Positions 7,649 through 14,969 of a stretch of 33,273 nucleotides of DNA are shown one piece after another. The notes under the pieces were generated by a model, which made no database searches, was not told where the DNA came from, and was given only the letters and a program-made list of their open reading frames with translations. The stretch's first letter is position 1. The number at the start of each line of letters is the position of its first letter. The stretch is taken from the NCBI GenBank assembly GCA_019637105.1, contig JAHBWF010000084.1, positions 1-33,273 on the forward strand, in the 5' to 3' direction. The stretch is from Labilithrix sp. (GTDB lineage Bacteria > Myxococcota_A > Polyangia > Polyangiales > Polyangiaceae). The position numbers were made by a program, and so were the translations under genes.

Positions 7649-8149
7649 TCAGAGGTCCACGTAGACGACCTCGAGCGAAGGCGGGTACGGGCAGACGGCG
7701 CGCTTGGTCTTCACGCCCTTCGTGGCCCAGAAGATCTCGGCGAACTCGTTCACGAGCTCGACGAGCTTCACCGCGTCGTCGCGGTTCACGCCCTGCTTCA
7801 CGGCGCTCCCCTTGAGCATGATGTCGTGGACCAGCCCGTGGATCTGCGGGTACTTCTCGATCTGAGGCGCCTTGAAGTAGTCGCCCCAGATGACGACGAC
7901 GGCGTCCTTCACGTACGCCGCGTGCTCCTCCTTCTGGGCGACCGCGCGCGCGACCGTGTTCATGAAGGCGACGTCGTCCTCGGGGCGGTGCTTCCGCCAG
8001 TCCTCGAGGACGTCGATCATCCTCACGACGGTGAGGGCGGCGACCGTGATCGGCGCGGTGTCGTAGATCTTGCACGGGATGTCGCAGTGCGCCTCGGCGC
8101 TGGAGACGAGGCCGTGTCGATGGGCTCGGGACAGGAGGGAGTGGAGCAT
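7649..8149 (-). CDS. sodN: Nickel superoxide dismutase
   Basis: 166 residues. Residues 21-29 read HCDIPCKIY, the Ni-hook: His21, Cys22 and Cys26 correspond to His1, Cys2 and Cys6 of mature Ni-SOD, and Tyr29 to the conserved Tyr9. The first 20 residues (MLHSLLSRAHRHGLVSSAEA) are a propeptide to be removed, leaving a mature chain of about 146 residues. The rest is the four-helix bundle of the family, with WGDYFKAPQIEKYPQIH and GVNRDDAVKLVELVNEFAEIFW. It dismutates superoxide to peroxide and oxygen. At hook position 7 this protein has Lys where Streptomyces enzymes have Gly. It is the middle gene of a TPR-sodN-sodX operon, 32 bp after the TPR gene. Confidence 0.96.
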   Translation of the reverse strand: MLHSLLSRAHRHGLVSSAEAHCDIPCKIYDTAPITVAALTVVRMIDVLEDWRKHRPEDDVAFMNTVARAVAQKEEHAAYVKDAVVVIWGDYFKAPQIEKYPQIHGLVHDIMLKGSAVKQGVNRDDAVKLVELVNEFAEIFWATKGVKTKRAVCPYPPSLEVVYVDL

Positions 8150-8181
8150 CGGGGTTCCGCGAGGGGTCGAGGTTGAACGGT

Positions 8182-8712
8182 TCAGCAGGGGCGATCGGGC
8201 TCGTGGCTCGCGATGATCGAGCGCGCGGCGGCCTCGACGCGCTGGACGAGCGGGGCCGCCTCGTCGGTGAGGCCGCGCGCTTCGAGGTCGGCCACGAGCT
8301 CGGCCAGCGCGGGACCGAGGTTGTGGACGCAGCTCGCGCGGAGCGCGACCGGCGCGTCGGGGGACTCGGCGACCGCGACGACGCGCTCGAAGGCGGCGCG
8401 GATCAGGTCGCTGGCGCCGACGTCGTCGCCGCCTCGGCGCGCGAGATCGGCGAGGTTGTGCAGCGAGATGGCGTAGAGCATCGGCGAGACGCACGGCTCG
8501 TCGCGCGGCCCGCGGAGCTCCACGGCGAAGAGCCGCTCCGCTTCGACCAGCGCCTTCTCGTAGAGAGAGCGCGCGCGCGCGTCGTCGCGACGGCAGAACG
8601 CCGCGTTCGCTTCGGTGGTGAGGTGCTCCCAGAGCGCGGCGGCGATCCGAGCGCCGCTCGCGGCGGCCGGCGTTTCCGGTGGTTCGTGCGCGACGTGTTT
8701 CGCGAGGATCAT
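8182..8712 (-). CDS. TPR-like helical protein, first gene of the Ni-SOD operon
   Basis: 176 residues from the ATG at 8712, chosen because GGAGG (8718-8722) lies 5 bp upstream; the longer TTG start at 8724 would remove that site from the leader. The protein is all helical and soluble. Helix pairs such as ANAAFCRRDDARARSLYEKAL and YAISLHNLADLARRGGDD resemble tetratricopeptide repeats, and the C-terminus reads CVHNLGPALAELVADLEA. There is no signal peptide and no enzyme motif. The next gene, sodN, starts 32 bp downstream, and a large palindrome sits just upstream, so it is very likely expressed with sodN and sodX. It could be a chaperone or scaffold for Ni-SOD maturation, but that is only inference from position. 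Confidence 0.78.
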   Translation of the reverse strand: MILAKHVAHEPPETPAAASGARIAAALWEHLTTEANAAFCRRDDARARSLYEKALVEAERLFAVELRGPRDEPCVSPMLYAISLHNLADLARRGGDDVGASDLIRAAFERVVAVAESPDAPVALRASCVHNLGPALAELVADLEARGLTDEAAPLVQRVEAAARSIIASHEPDRPC

Positions 8713-8741
8713 GGCGACCTCCAACCTCCGAGGAGGCTACC

Positions 8742-8770
8742 TTAATGAATTTGATTTTCAAATTCATTAA
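8742..8770 (-). promoter_or_regulatory. Perfect 13-3-13 palindromic operator of the Ni-SOD operon
   Basis: TTAATGAATTTGA (8742-8754), TTT, then TCAAATTCATTAA (8758-8770): a perfect inverted repeat and a 29-bp AT-rich island in GC-rich DNA. It lies about 30-60 bp upstream of the TPR-gene ATG, where the promoter should be. The size, symmetry and TGA...TCA half-sites are compatible with a Fur-family regulator (Fur, Nur or Mur). No such regulator is encoded in the window, so the cognate protein is unknown. Confidence 0.7.
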
Positions 8771-8784
8771 TGCGCCCCGCCGCG

Positions 8785-8810
8785 GTTCGGCGCCGAACGC
8801 CGCTCGGCGC
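8785..8810. terminator. GC-rich hairpin between the pentose phosphate and Ni-SOD operons
   Basis: GTTCGGCGCCGAAC (8785-8798) is a perfect 14-bp palindrome overlapping a 7-bp stem GCGCCGA/TCGGCGC (8790-8810). It lies downstream of pgl and just upstream of the Ni-SOD operator. No U-tract, so terminator function is inferred. Confidence 0.3.
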
Positions 8811-8887
8811 GTGGGCGCCGACGTTCGCGAAGGCCCACGCGCGCGGCGCGCGGCGCGCGATCGAGGCCCGCGCGCGCGCGAACGCCG

Positions 8888-8911
8888 TGAGCCGCGGGAG
8901 CGCGGGGCTCA
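8888..8911 (-). terminator. Hairpin at the pgl stop codon
   Basis: Read on the minus strand, TGAGCC beginning at the pgl TGA pairs with GGCTCA, with a GCG/CGC inner extension. It ends the pentose phosphate operon at the expected place; there is no U-tract. Confidence 0.35.
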
Positions 8912-9649
8912 GCCCATGCCGCCGGCGGCGCGATCGATCACCCACGTGATCGCCCCGCGGAAGCCGCGGATGACGCGCGCCGGCGTCTCGTTCAGATCGC
9001 CGCTCGTGGCCCAGATGCGCTCGAGCGGCTCGTGCTTCGACTTGCCGAGCACGATGATCGTCGACGCCTTCGCGTTCTCGAGCACCGGCGCCGTCAGCGT
9101 GAGGCGAGCCTCGCGCCCGTCCCGCGCCGGCACCGCGGCGACGAGGCGATCGGTGACGTGGACGGTGTCCTCCCCCGGGAAGAGCGACGCGGTGTGCCCG
9201 TCGTCGCCCACGCCGAGGACGACGAGGTCGAGCGCCGGGAGCCCGCCGATCTTGGCCTTGACCGTGTCGCGCAGCTCCGCGTCGTAGTCCGCGGCCGCCT
9301 TCTCGAGGTCGGGGTCCTCGGCGCGCATCCGGTGCACGTTGCCCGGCGGGATGGCGATCGCGTCGAGGAGCGCCTTCTTCGCCGCGCCGTAGTTGCTGCG
9401 CTCGTGCTCCGGCGGCACGGCGCGCTCGTCCACCCAGTAGACGTGGACCTTGTTCCAATCGATCGACTGCTCGGCGAGCGCGCGGTAGGCGTCGAGCGGC
9501 GACGACCCGCCCGACAGCGCGATCGTCGCGGCCCCGCGCTCCTCGAGCGCGTCGTGGATGGCCCGCGTCATGCGCGCGCAGGCCTCGCGTCCGGCCTGCG
9601 CCGCATCCGGCGTGGCGATGAGCAGTCCAGGGACGACCTTGGTGACCAT
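8909..9649 (-). CDS. pgl: 6-phosphogluconolactonase
   Basis: 246 residues, the usual length for the DevB/SOL-type enzyme. Diagnostic segments are ALSGGSSPLDAYRAL near residue 45, VYWVDERAVPPEHERSNYG near 70, and LDLVVLGVGDDGHTASLFPG near 140. It hydrolyses 6-phosphoglucono-1,5-lactone to 6-phosphogluconate, the second step of the oxidative pentose phosphate pathway. GGAGG lies 5 bp before the ATG. It is the last gene of gnd-zwf-opcA-pgl, 44 bp after opcA. Confidence 0.95.
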   Translation of the reverse strand: MVTKVVPGLLIATPDAAQAGREACARMTRAIHDALEERGAATIALSGGSSPLDAYRALAEQSIDWNKVHVYWVDERAVPPEHERSNYGAAKKALLDAIAIPPGNVHRMRAEDPDLEKAAADYDAELRDTVKAKIGGLPALDLVVLGVGDDGHTASLFPGEDTVHVTDRLVAAVPARDGREARLTLTAPVLENAKASTIIVLGKSKHEPLERIWATSGDLNETPARVIRGFRGAITWVIDRAAGGMG

Positions 9650-9693
9650 GCGACCTCCGATCGGGTTCAGGAGAAGACCTGCAAGCTGCGGCG

Positions 9694-10893
9694 TCAGGAG
9701 ACGGTCAGGCCGTCTTCCACGATGTGCTCGGCGAACGCGATCGACTCCGCGAACGCGACGTCGCGCGCCGGTCGATGGAGCGTCCGCTCGAGCCACTTCG
9801 CCGCCTTGTTCGCGCCGAGGCGGATGCGCTGCTCGATCTCGGCGCGATCGGCCTTGGCGCACCGCCAGACGATGACGTCGGCGTCGCGCGTCGTGTCCTC
9901 CTGATCGGTCAGGCCGCTCGCCAGCTCGCGCTCGATCGAGCCGCGGAGGAGCGGCGCCTTCGGATCGTCGCCCGCCTCGAGCATGAAGCCCGCGAGCGTG
10001 TGCGGCGCCACGCCCGCCGGGCGCGGCACGGAGGCGAGCTCGATCGTCACCGCCTGGCCGTCGGCGCGCTTCAAGCGGAGCGCGCCGGCGAGGCGCGACG
10101 TCTTCCAGCCGAGCCGCGTCCCGATCCAGCCGAGCATCAGCGCGCCCTCCGGCCCGATGCCGGCCCCCGGATCGCACGCCTGCTTCAGCACGAGGCGCGT
10201 CACCTTCGACGCGAGCGGGCGCGTCTCGAGGTCGTCGAAGAAGCGCGCGAGCATCTCCTGCCAGACGGCGATGCGCGTCCAGGCGAGGTCGACGATCTCC
10301 GGCGCGTTGCGCTGGCCGCGCGCCCACGCGGCGACGTGGATGACGCTGGAGATCGACGTGTACTCGCTGTCGAGGACGACGCGGTGCGCCTCGCCGGCCA
10401 GGTCCTCGAAGACGGGATCGTCGGTGTGCACGCGCCCGAGCCACACGAGCGCGGTCGGGATCTCCGGCACGAGGAGCGCCTCGATCGCGCTGGCGGCGCG
10501 CGCCGACGCGTTGCCGTGGACGGCGAGCGTGATGCGCTCGGAGCAGATGTTCTTGCCGCCGGAGAGCGAGCACACCGCGGTCGCGCTCCCGGTGATCTCG
10601 TCCGCGCCGCCGTCCGGCTCGATCGAGGCGAGGATCGCCCGCGCCGGGATGCTGGCGGTGACCTCGTCGATGACGGGCGTGTAGCGCTCGAGCAGCTCGC
10701 GCGACGGCGCGACGACGCCGATGTTCATCGTGCAGACGCGCGTGAGCGGCGTCGCGGCCGGGTCCTCCGGCGGCTTCCACAGATCGCGCAGCTCCTGCTC
10801 GAGCTTGGCGATGAGGCGCGCCGCGCCGCCGGTCCCCGCGTCCGACGTGCCGGCGGGCGGCGCTCCGCCGGCGGGCGTCGTGGGCGCGCTCAC
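9694..10893 (-). CDS. opcA: Glucose-6-phosphate dehydrogenase assembly protein OpcA
   Basis: About 399 residues. Family features are LTRVCTMNIGVVAPS near residue 45, GGKNICSERITLAVHG near 110, and PTALVWLGRV. OpcA is best known in cyanobacteria and actinobacteria as an activator or assembly partner of Zwf, and it follows zwf here as it does there. I chose the GTG at 10893 because GGAGG lies 5 bp before it and the GTG overlaps the zwf stop as GTGA; the ATG at 10905 has no ribosome binding site. The first about 25 residues are a Pro/Gly/Ala-rich disordered lead. Cytoplasmic. Confidence 0.92.
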   Translation of the reverse strand: MSAPTTPAGGAPPAGTSDAGTGGAARLIAKLEQELRDLWKPPEDPAATPLTRVCTMNIGVVAPSRELLERYTPVIDEVTASIPARAILASIEPDGGADEITGSATAVCSLSGGKNICSERITLAVHGNASARAASAIEALLVPEIPTALVWLGRVHTDDPVFEDLAGEAHRVVLDSEYTSISSVIHVAAWARGQRNAPEIVDLAWTRIAVWQEMLARFFDDLETRPLASKVTRLVLKQACDPGAGIGPEGALMLGWIGTRLGWKTSRLAGALRLKRADGQAVTIELASVPRPAGVAPHTLAGFMLEAGDDPKAPLLRGSIERELASGLTDQEDTTRDADVIVWRCAKADRAEIEQRIRLGANKAAKWLERTLHRPARDVAFAESIAFAEHIVEDGLTVS

Positions 10894-12437
10894 GGCCGCC
10901 TCCATCGCCGGCCGTCGCGCGCGAGCAGGTCGTCCGCCTGCTCGGGGCCCCACGTGCCGGCCGGGTAGATCGGCGGCGGCGCCGCTTGATCGCGCCAGGC
11001 GTCGATGACCGGATCGATGAACGCCCACTGCTCCTCGACCTCGTCGCGACGCGTGAAGAGCGTCGCGTCGCCGCGCATCGCGTCGAGCAAGAGCCGCTCG
11101 TAGGCCTCGGGCGTGTTCGAGCCGAACGCGGAGCCGTAGCGGAAGTCCATCGCGACGTCGCGCAGGACGGTCGCGTTGCCGGGCTCCTTCGTCGTGAAGC
11201 GGAGCGCGATCCCCTCGTCGGGCTGCACGCGCACCGCGAGCACGTTCGGCGAGACGCCGCCGTCGGGCGCGGCGAAGAGGTTGTGCGGCACCTGCTTGAA
11301 CTGGATCGCGATCTCCGTGACCTTCCGCGGGAGCCGCTTGCCCGCGCGGACGTAGAACGGCACGCCGCCCCAGCGCCAGTTGTCGATGAGGACCTTCATC
11401 GCCACGTAGGTCTCGACGCGCGAGTCCTTCGCCACGTCGGGCTCCTCGCGGTAGGCCGGGACCTCCTCGCCCCGGACGAAGCCGCGCCCGTACTGCCCGC
11501 GGACGACGTTCTCGCGGATGGTCGACGCCTCCATCCGGCGGAGCGAGCGGAGCACCTTCACCTTCTCGTCGCGCACGGCGTCGGCGGAGAGCGAGATCGG
11601 CGGCTCCATCGCGGTGAGGCAGAGCAGCTGCATGAGGTGGTTCTCGACGATGTCCTTCGTCACCCCGATCTGCTCGTAGAACTTCCCGCGGCCCTCGACG
11701 CCGATGTCCTCGGCCACGGTGATCTGCACGTTGTCGACGTGCTCGCGGTTCCAGGTCGGCTCGAAGAGGCTGTTGGCGAAGCGGAAGACGAGGAGGTTTT
11801 GGACCGTCTCCTTGCCGAGGTAGTGGTCGATGCGGAAGACCTGCGACTCGGCGAACGCGCTCGCGATGCAGTCGTTGAGCTCGCGCGAGCTCTGGAGATC
11901 GTCGCCGAAGGGCTTCTCGATGATGATCCTCGTCCACGGCCCGCCGGAGCGCTCCGCCGCGGCGTCGGCGACGAGGTTGGCCTCCCGGAGGTTCGCCACG
12001 ATCGTCGCGAACTCCGCCGGCGGGACGGCGAGGTAGTAGAGGCGGTTTCTCCGCGTGCCGCGCTCCTTGTCGACCTCGTCGAGGTGGGCGGCGAGCTTCT
12101 GGTAGGTCGACGGATCGTCGAACGAGCCCTGCACGTAGCCGATCCCGCGCTCGAAGTCGCTCCACAGGGCGGGGTCGATCGGCTTTCGCCGCGAGAACTG
12201 CGCGACGCCCTCCTTCATCTCCGCGCAGAACTGCGCGTGCGTCTTCGCGCGCCGCGCGACGCCGACCGTCGCGAACCCGCTGGGGAGCGAGCGGCTGAGC
12301 GCGAGGTTGTAGATCGCGGGCATCAGCTTGCGCCGCGTGAGGTCGCCGGACGCGCCGAAGATCACGAGCGCGCAGGGATCGCCCGTCCGGTCTTCGATGA
12401 GCCCGCGGCGGAGCGGGTTGGGCGCGGGGGTCGTCAC
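10890..12437 (-). CDS. zwf: Glucose-6-phosphate 1-dehydrogenase
   Basis: 515 residues, standard length. ALVIFGASGDLTRRKLMPAI is the N-terminal dinucleotide-binding loop, IIEKPFGDD follows, and RIDHYLGKETVQNL is the substrate-binding signature with the catalytic histidine region. It oxidises glucose 6-phosphate to 6-phosphogluconolactone, producing NAD(P)H. The start is GTG at 12437, inside a GTGA overlap with the gnd stop, with AGGAGGAG about 9 bp upstream. The stop again overlaps the opcA start. Both overlaps suggest translational coupling that keeps the three proteins in fixed ratio. Confidence 0.97.
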   Translation of the reverse strand: MTTPAPNPLRRGLIEDRTGDPCALVIFGASGDLTRRKLMPAIYNLALSRSLPSGFATVGVARRAKTHAQFCAEMKEGVAQFSRRKPIDPALWSDFERGIGYVQGSFDDPSTYQKLAAHLDEVDKERGTRRNRLYYLAVPPAEFATIVANLREANLVADAAAERSGGPWTRIIIEKPFGDDLQSSRELNDCIASAFAESQVFRIDHYLGKETVQNLLVFRFANSLFEPTWNREHVDNVQITVAEDIGVEGRGKFYEQIGVTKDIVENHLMQLLCLTAMEPPISLSADAVRDEKVKVLRSLRRMEASTIRENVVRGQYGRGFVRGEEVPAYREEPDVAKDSRVETYVAMKVLIDNWRWGGVPFYVRAGKRLPRKVTEIAIQFKQVPHNLFAAPDGGVSPNVLAVRVQPDEGIALRFTTKEPGNATVLRDVAMDFRYGSAFGSNTPEAYERLLLDAMRGDATLFTRRDEVEEQWAFIDPVIDAWRDQAAPPPIYPAGTWGPEQADDLLARDGRRWRRP

Positions 12438-13348
12438 GTCGCGTCTCCTCCTGCCTTCCTTACCACCGCGTGGCCGCCGAACTCGTTGCGCAGCGCCGCG
12501 AGGACGCGCAGCCCGAACGCGTTCTTGGCGCGCGACGCGAAGCGGACGAACACGCTGAGCGCGATGGTCGGCAAGGGAACGCCGAGCCGCACCCCCTCGT
12601 CCACGGTCCAGCGCCCCTCGCCGGAGTCCGAGACGTAGCCCTCGAGGTCTCCGAGCGTCGGGTCCTGGGCGAACACGCGCTCGGCGAGCTCGCACAACCA
12701 CGACCGGACGACGCTGCCGTGGTTCCACACGCGCGTCACCTTGCGGAGGTCGAGCTCGTACTCGCACTCCTCGAGCAGCTCGAAGCCCTCGGCGTACGCC
12801 TGCATCATCGCGTACTCGATCCCGTTGTGGACCATCTTGACGTAGTGGCCCGCGCCCGCCGGCCCGAACCAGTCGAGCCCGTCCTTCGGCGCGAGCGTCG
12901 TGAGCGCCGGCAGGACGTGGTCGTAGGCGCTCCGGTCGCCCCCGACCATGAGGCAGTAGCCTTCCTTGAGGCCCCAGACTCCGCCGGACGTCCCGACGTC
13001 GAGGAAGCGGATGCGCCGGGCGGCGAGCTCGCGCGCGCGCCGGGCGGAGTCCTTGAAGTTGGAGTTCCCGCCGTCGATCACGACGTCGTCCGGCGAGAGC
13101 AGGGTCGACAGCGCGCGGATCGTGTCCTCCGTCGGATCGCCGGCGGGGACCATCACCCAGACGGCGCGCGGCGCGGAGAGCTTCGAGATGAGGTCCGCGA
13201 GCGAGGTCGCGCCCGTCGCGCCGTCCTTCGCGAGGCGCTCGACCGCCGCGGGGTCACGATCCCAGGCGACGACCTGGTGGCCGCCGCCGAGGAGGCGCTT
13301 GACCATGTTTCCCCCCATCTTTCCGAGTCCAACGATCGCGATCTGCAT
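12434..13348 (-). CDS. gnd: 6-phosphogluconate dehydrogenase (decarboxylating), short form
   Basis: 304 residues, matching the short (about 300-residue) Gnd class, many of which use NAD+, not the 470-residue NADP+ enzyme. IAIVGLGKMGGNM is the Rossmann loop, VVIDGGNSNFKDS and FLDVGTSGGVWG bind substrate, and GAGHYVKMVHNGIEYAMMQ carries the catalytic Lys and Asn. It converts 6-phosphogluconate to ribulose 5-phosphate and CO2. It is the first gene of the operon, with AGAGGAG just before the ATG. The cofactor assignment is by length class only. Confidence 0.94.
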   Translation of the reverse strand: MQIAIVGLGKMGGNMVKRLLGGGHQVVAWDRDPAAVERLAKDGATGATSLADLISKLSAPRAVWVMVPAGDPTEDTIRALSTLLSPDDVVIDGGNSNFKDSARRARELAARRIRFLDVGTSGGVWGLKEGYCLMVGGDRSAYDHVLPALTTLAPKDGLDWFGPAGAGHYVKMVHNGIEYAMMQAYAEGFELLEECEYELDLRKVTRVWNHGSVVRSWLCELAERVFAQDPTLGDLEGYVSDSGEGRWTVDEGVRLGVPLPTIALSVFVRFASRAKNAFGLRVLAALRNEFGGHAVVRKAGGDAT

Positions 13349-13503
13349 CGGCTCCTCTGCCTGAGCTCACTCGTCGTGCCGCGTCGGGCGCACTCCGGAC
13401 GACACGAGCGGCCGAGGATAGGGGGTTTCGCTGGAGCTCTCTCCGGAAATGAGCTGAGGCAGAGCGCGAAGCGTGACCAGAACCTCAAGCATCGGACGAC
13501 GTA

Positions 13504-13533
13504 GTGGGTGAGAGCGAACCGCCGCTCACCCAC
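13504..13533. promoter_or_regulatory. 9-bp inverted repeat upstream of gnd
   Basis: GTGGGTGAG (13504-13512) and CTCACCCAC (13525-13533), perfect arms with a 12-bp spacer. It lies in the 328-bp divergent region between gnd (minus) and the small gene at 13677 (plus), so it may be an operator for either. No gene was recognised in this stretch. Confidence 0.4.
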
Positions 13534-13550
13534 CGTTAGTCCCGAATCGC

Positions 13551-13562
13551 GTAAGTCCTTAC
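13551..13562. promoter_or_regulatory. Short palindrome in the gnd divergent promoter region
   Basis: GTAAG-TC-CTTAC in an AT-richer patch that also includes TTGAC nearby (13568-13572). Possible regulator site; weak evidence. Confidence 0.22.
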
Positions 13563-13676
13563 TTTCTTTTGACTGCGGCACGCCAGCCTGCTCTGGTGCT
13601 CGCCCGAGGTGTGCGCGCTTTTTCTTGGAGTTTTCGAACCCTTGCGCGACTCAGGCCCGTGCTTATTGTGGTGTGT

Positions 13677-13946
13677 ATGCAAAACGGCGCCCAGAACATG
13701 TCCACGGTATCGGGCCGTCTGCTCGGCTTCGTTCGCGTGGTCGTCGGCGGCCATGTCTGCGACTTGGCGGTCCAGGCCGTCTCGTTCGACACGGACGGGG
13801 AGCGGATGGCCGGTGGCTTCTTCGTCCACGACGACCAGCTCGGCATCATCGTGGACGACGCCGCGCCTGCCGCCCAGGTGCAGGCGCAGATCGAGAAGGG
13901 CACCGCGGAAGCGGTGCGGCATCTTTCGAAGAAATACCTCAACTAA
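13677..13946 (+). CDS. Small conserved-looking protein of unknown function
   Basis: 89 residues from the ATG at 13677; an internal ATG at 13698 (MSTVSGRLLG) is an equally plausible start. The sequence alternates beta-like strands (GFVRVVVGGHVCDLAVQAVSF, GGFFVHDDQLGIIVDD) and ends in an amphipathic helix (QAQIEKGTAEAVRHLSKKYL). It has no signal peptide, membrane helix or known motif. The reading frame is open further upstream to 13569, but that part is Arg-rich and looks non-coding. No neighbour suggests a role. Confidence 0.6.
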   Translation: MQNGAQNMSTVSGRLLGFVRVVVGGHVCDLAVQAVSFDTDGERMAGGFFVHDDQLGIIVDDAAPAAQVQAQIEKGTAEAVRHLSKKYLN

Positions 13947-14108
13947 ATCACCAAACGCCCGTTTCTAGATCGCGACCGTGCTCCAGCTCGTCGCATCGGA
14001 ACAATCAGGACGCCTCGCGCGTCTCATCGCTGAAAGCCCGACGACCCTGTTGTCGCGCGGCTTTCTGGGGGGGACGTTCGTCCGTCCCTATCGAGGAGAG
14101 TAGTAGTC

Positions 14109-14453
14109 ATGAATCCCGTGCTCGATCCCAACAACAACCCGTCGTCCAGCGATCCTTCGGATGAGCCGAAGCCGACTGCCGAGACGCCGGCGGAACCCCC
14201 CAAGCCCCGTCGGCCGCGCGGCTTCGCGGCCATGGATCGATCCAAGGTGAGCGAGATCGCGAGCAAAGGCGGCAAGGCCGCTCACGCCGCTGGAACAGCT
14301 CATCAGTTTACGAGTGACGAGGCACGTGCTGCCGGCAAGAAGGGCGGTGTCGCGCCGCACGTACGCCGCGGACGCGGTCCCCGTCAGTCGGCGACCGTCC
14401 CTGCCGCCGAGCCCGCGAGCCCCGAGTCGTCGAAGGAAGCGAAGTCGGCCTGA
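14109..14453 (+). CDS. KGG-repeat (stress-induced) protein
   Basis: 114 residues. GFAAMDRSKVSEIASKGGKA and DEARAAGKKGG form the two-block KGG motif (YciG/general-stress-type repeat), with a helix linking AHAAGTAHQFTSDEA. The N-terminal 40 residues are Pro/Ser/Glu-rich and the C-terminal 30 are Arg/Ala/Pro-rich, both probably disordered, so only the centre is a recognised domain. GAGGAG lies about 10 bp before the ATG. Members are small soluble proteins linked to general stress or stationary phase; their mechanism is not known. Confidence 0.82.
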   Translation: MNPVLDPNNNPSSSDPSDEPKPTAETPAEPPKPRRPRGFAAMDRSKVSEIASKGGKAAHAAGTAHQFTSDEARAAGKKGGVAPHVRRGRGPRQSATVPAAEPASPESSKEAKSA

Positions 14454-14497
14454 GCCGGCGCCGCTTCCGTCGCGACCTCCTCGGTCTCTCGGTGCAT

Positions 14498-14523
14498 GGT
14501 GGTCGAGCAAAACATTGACCACC
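14498..14523. promoter_or_regulatory. 7-bp inverted repeat between the KGG and DUF433 genes
   Basis: GGTGGTC (14498-14504) and GACCACC (14517-14523), perfect arms around an AT-rich 12-bp loop. It lies 28 bp before the DUF433 start and includes TTGACC. It could be an autoregulatory operator of the DUF433 protein or a terminator for the KGG gene. Confidence 0.4.
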
Positions 14524-14551
14524 CTCCGAAAGAGCGCGATGAGGAGGCTCA

Positions 14552-14887
14552 GTGAGCGGACGCCTCCCTCCCGTCGTGGTCCATCATCCGCACGTCGAAG
14601 TGCGGGACGATCTGCTCGGCGGTAGCCCCGTCGTGCGAGGGACCCGGGTGCCGGTACGCCGATTGTGGGCGTGGCACCGGAAGGGCGTGTCCGTCGAGAC
14701 CTTGGTGAAACGGTACCCGAGTCTCGGGTGGGCCAAGGTGCTCGGCGGATTGGCGTTTGCCTACGACAACGAAGAGCTCGTCGAAGCGGACCTCGATCGC
14801 GAGCGGGCGCTGCTCGAGTCGGAGCCGGAGCGCGTGCCGGGGCGGATGGACCAGACGTCCCTGCCGTTCCCGAAGAAGCCTCTGTAG
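14552..14887 (+). CDS. DUF433 family protein (antitoxin-like)
   Basis: 111 residues, GTG start with GAGGAGG 4 bp upstream. The core (GGSPVVRGTRVPVRRLWAWHRKGVSVETLVKRYPSLGWAKVLGGLAFAYDN) is the DUF433 winged-helix signature; the family's usual opening contains GxPVIRGTRIPV. Many members are the antitoxin half of a pair with a PIN-like DUF5615 toxin, but none is adjacent here: the next gene is an ECF sigma factor. It is therefore either solitary or an orphan regulator. The C-terminus is an acidic helix followed by a basic tail. Confidence 0.85.
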   Translation: MSGRLPPVVVHHPHVEVRDDLLGGSPVVRGTRVPVRRLWAWHRKGVSVETLVKRYPSLGWAKVLGGLAFAYDNEELVEADLDRERALLESEPERVPGRMDQTSLPFPKKPL

Positions 14888-14930
14888 CGGAGACCGAGAA
14901 CCCCGCGAAATCGCTCCGCGGCGACGAACG

Positions 14931-14960
14931 CGAAAACTTTTGCCTCCGCCGGGCGTCCGA
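14931..14960 (+). promoter_or_regulatory. Putative ECF-type autoregulated promoter
   Basis: GAAAACTTTTG (from 14932) followed by CGTCCGA (14954-14960), a spacing of about 12-16 bp, just upstream of the sigma-factor start. A GAAAAC-like -35 and a CGTC-containing -10 fit group-IV sigma promoters, so self-activation is plausible. Not proven. Confidence 0.38.
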
Positions 14961-14969
14961 TGACCGATC

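Noticed and set aside
7149-8075. 308-codon minus-strand open frame over sodX/sodN
   Set aside because: It overlaps both genuine genes in another frame; only SodN and SodX carry family motifs.
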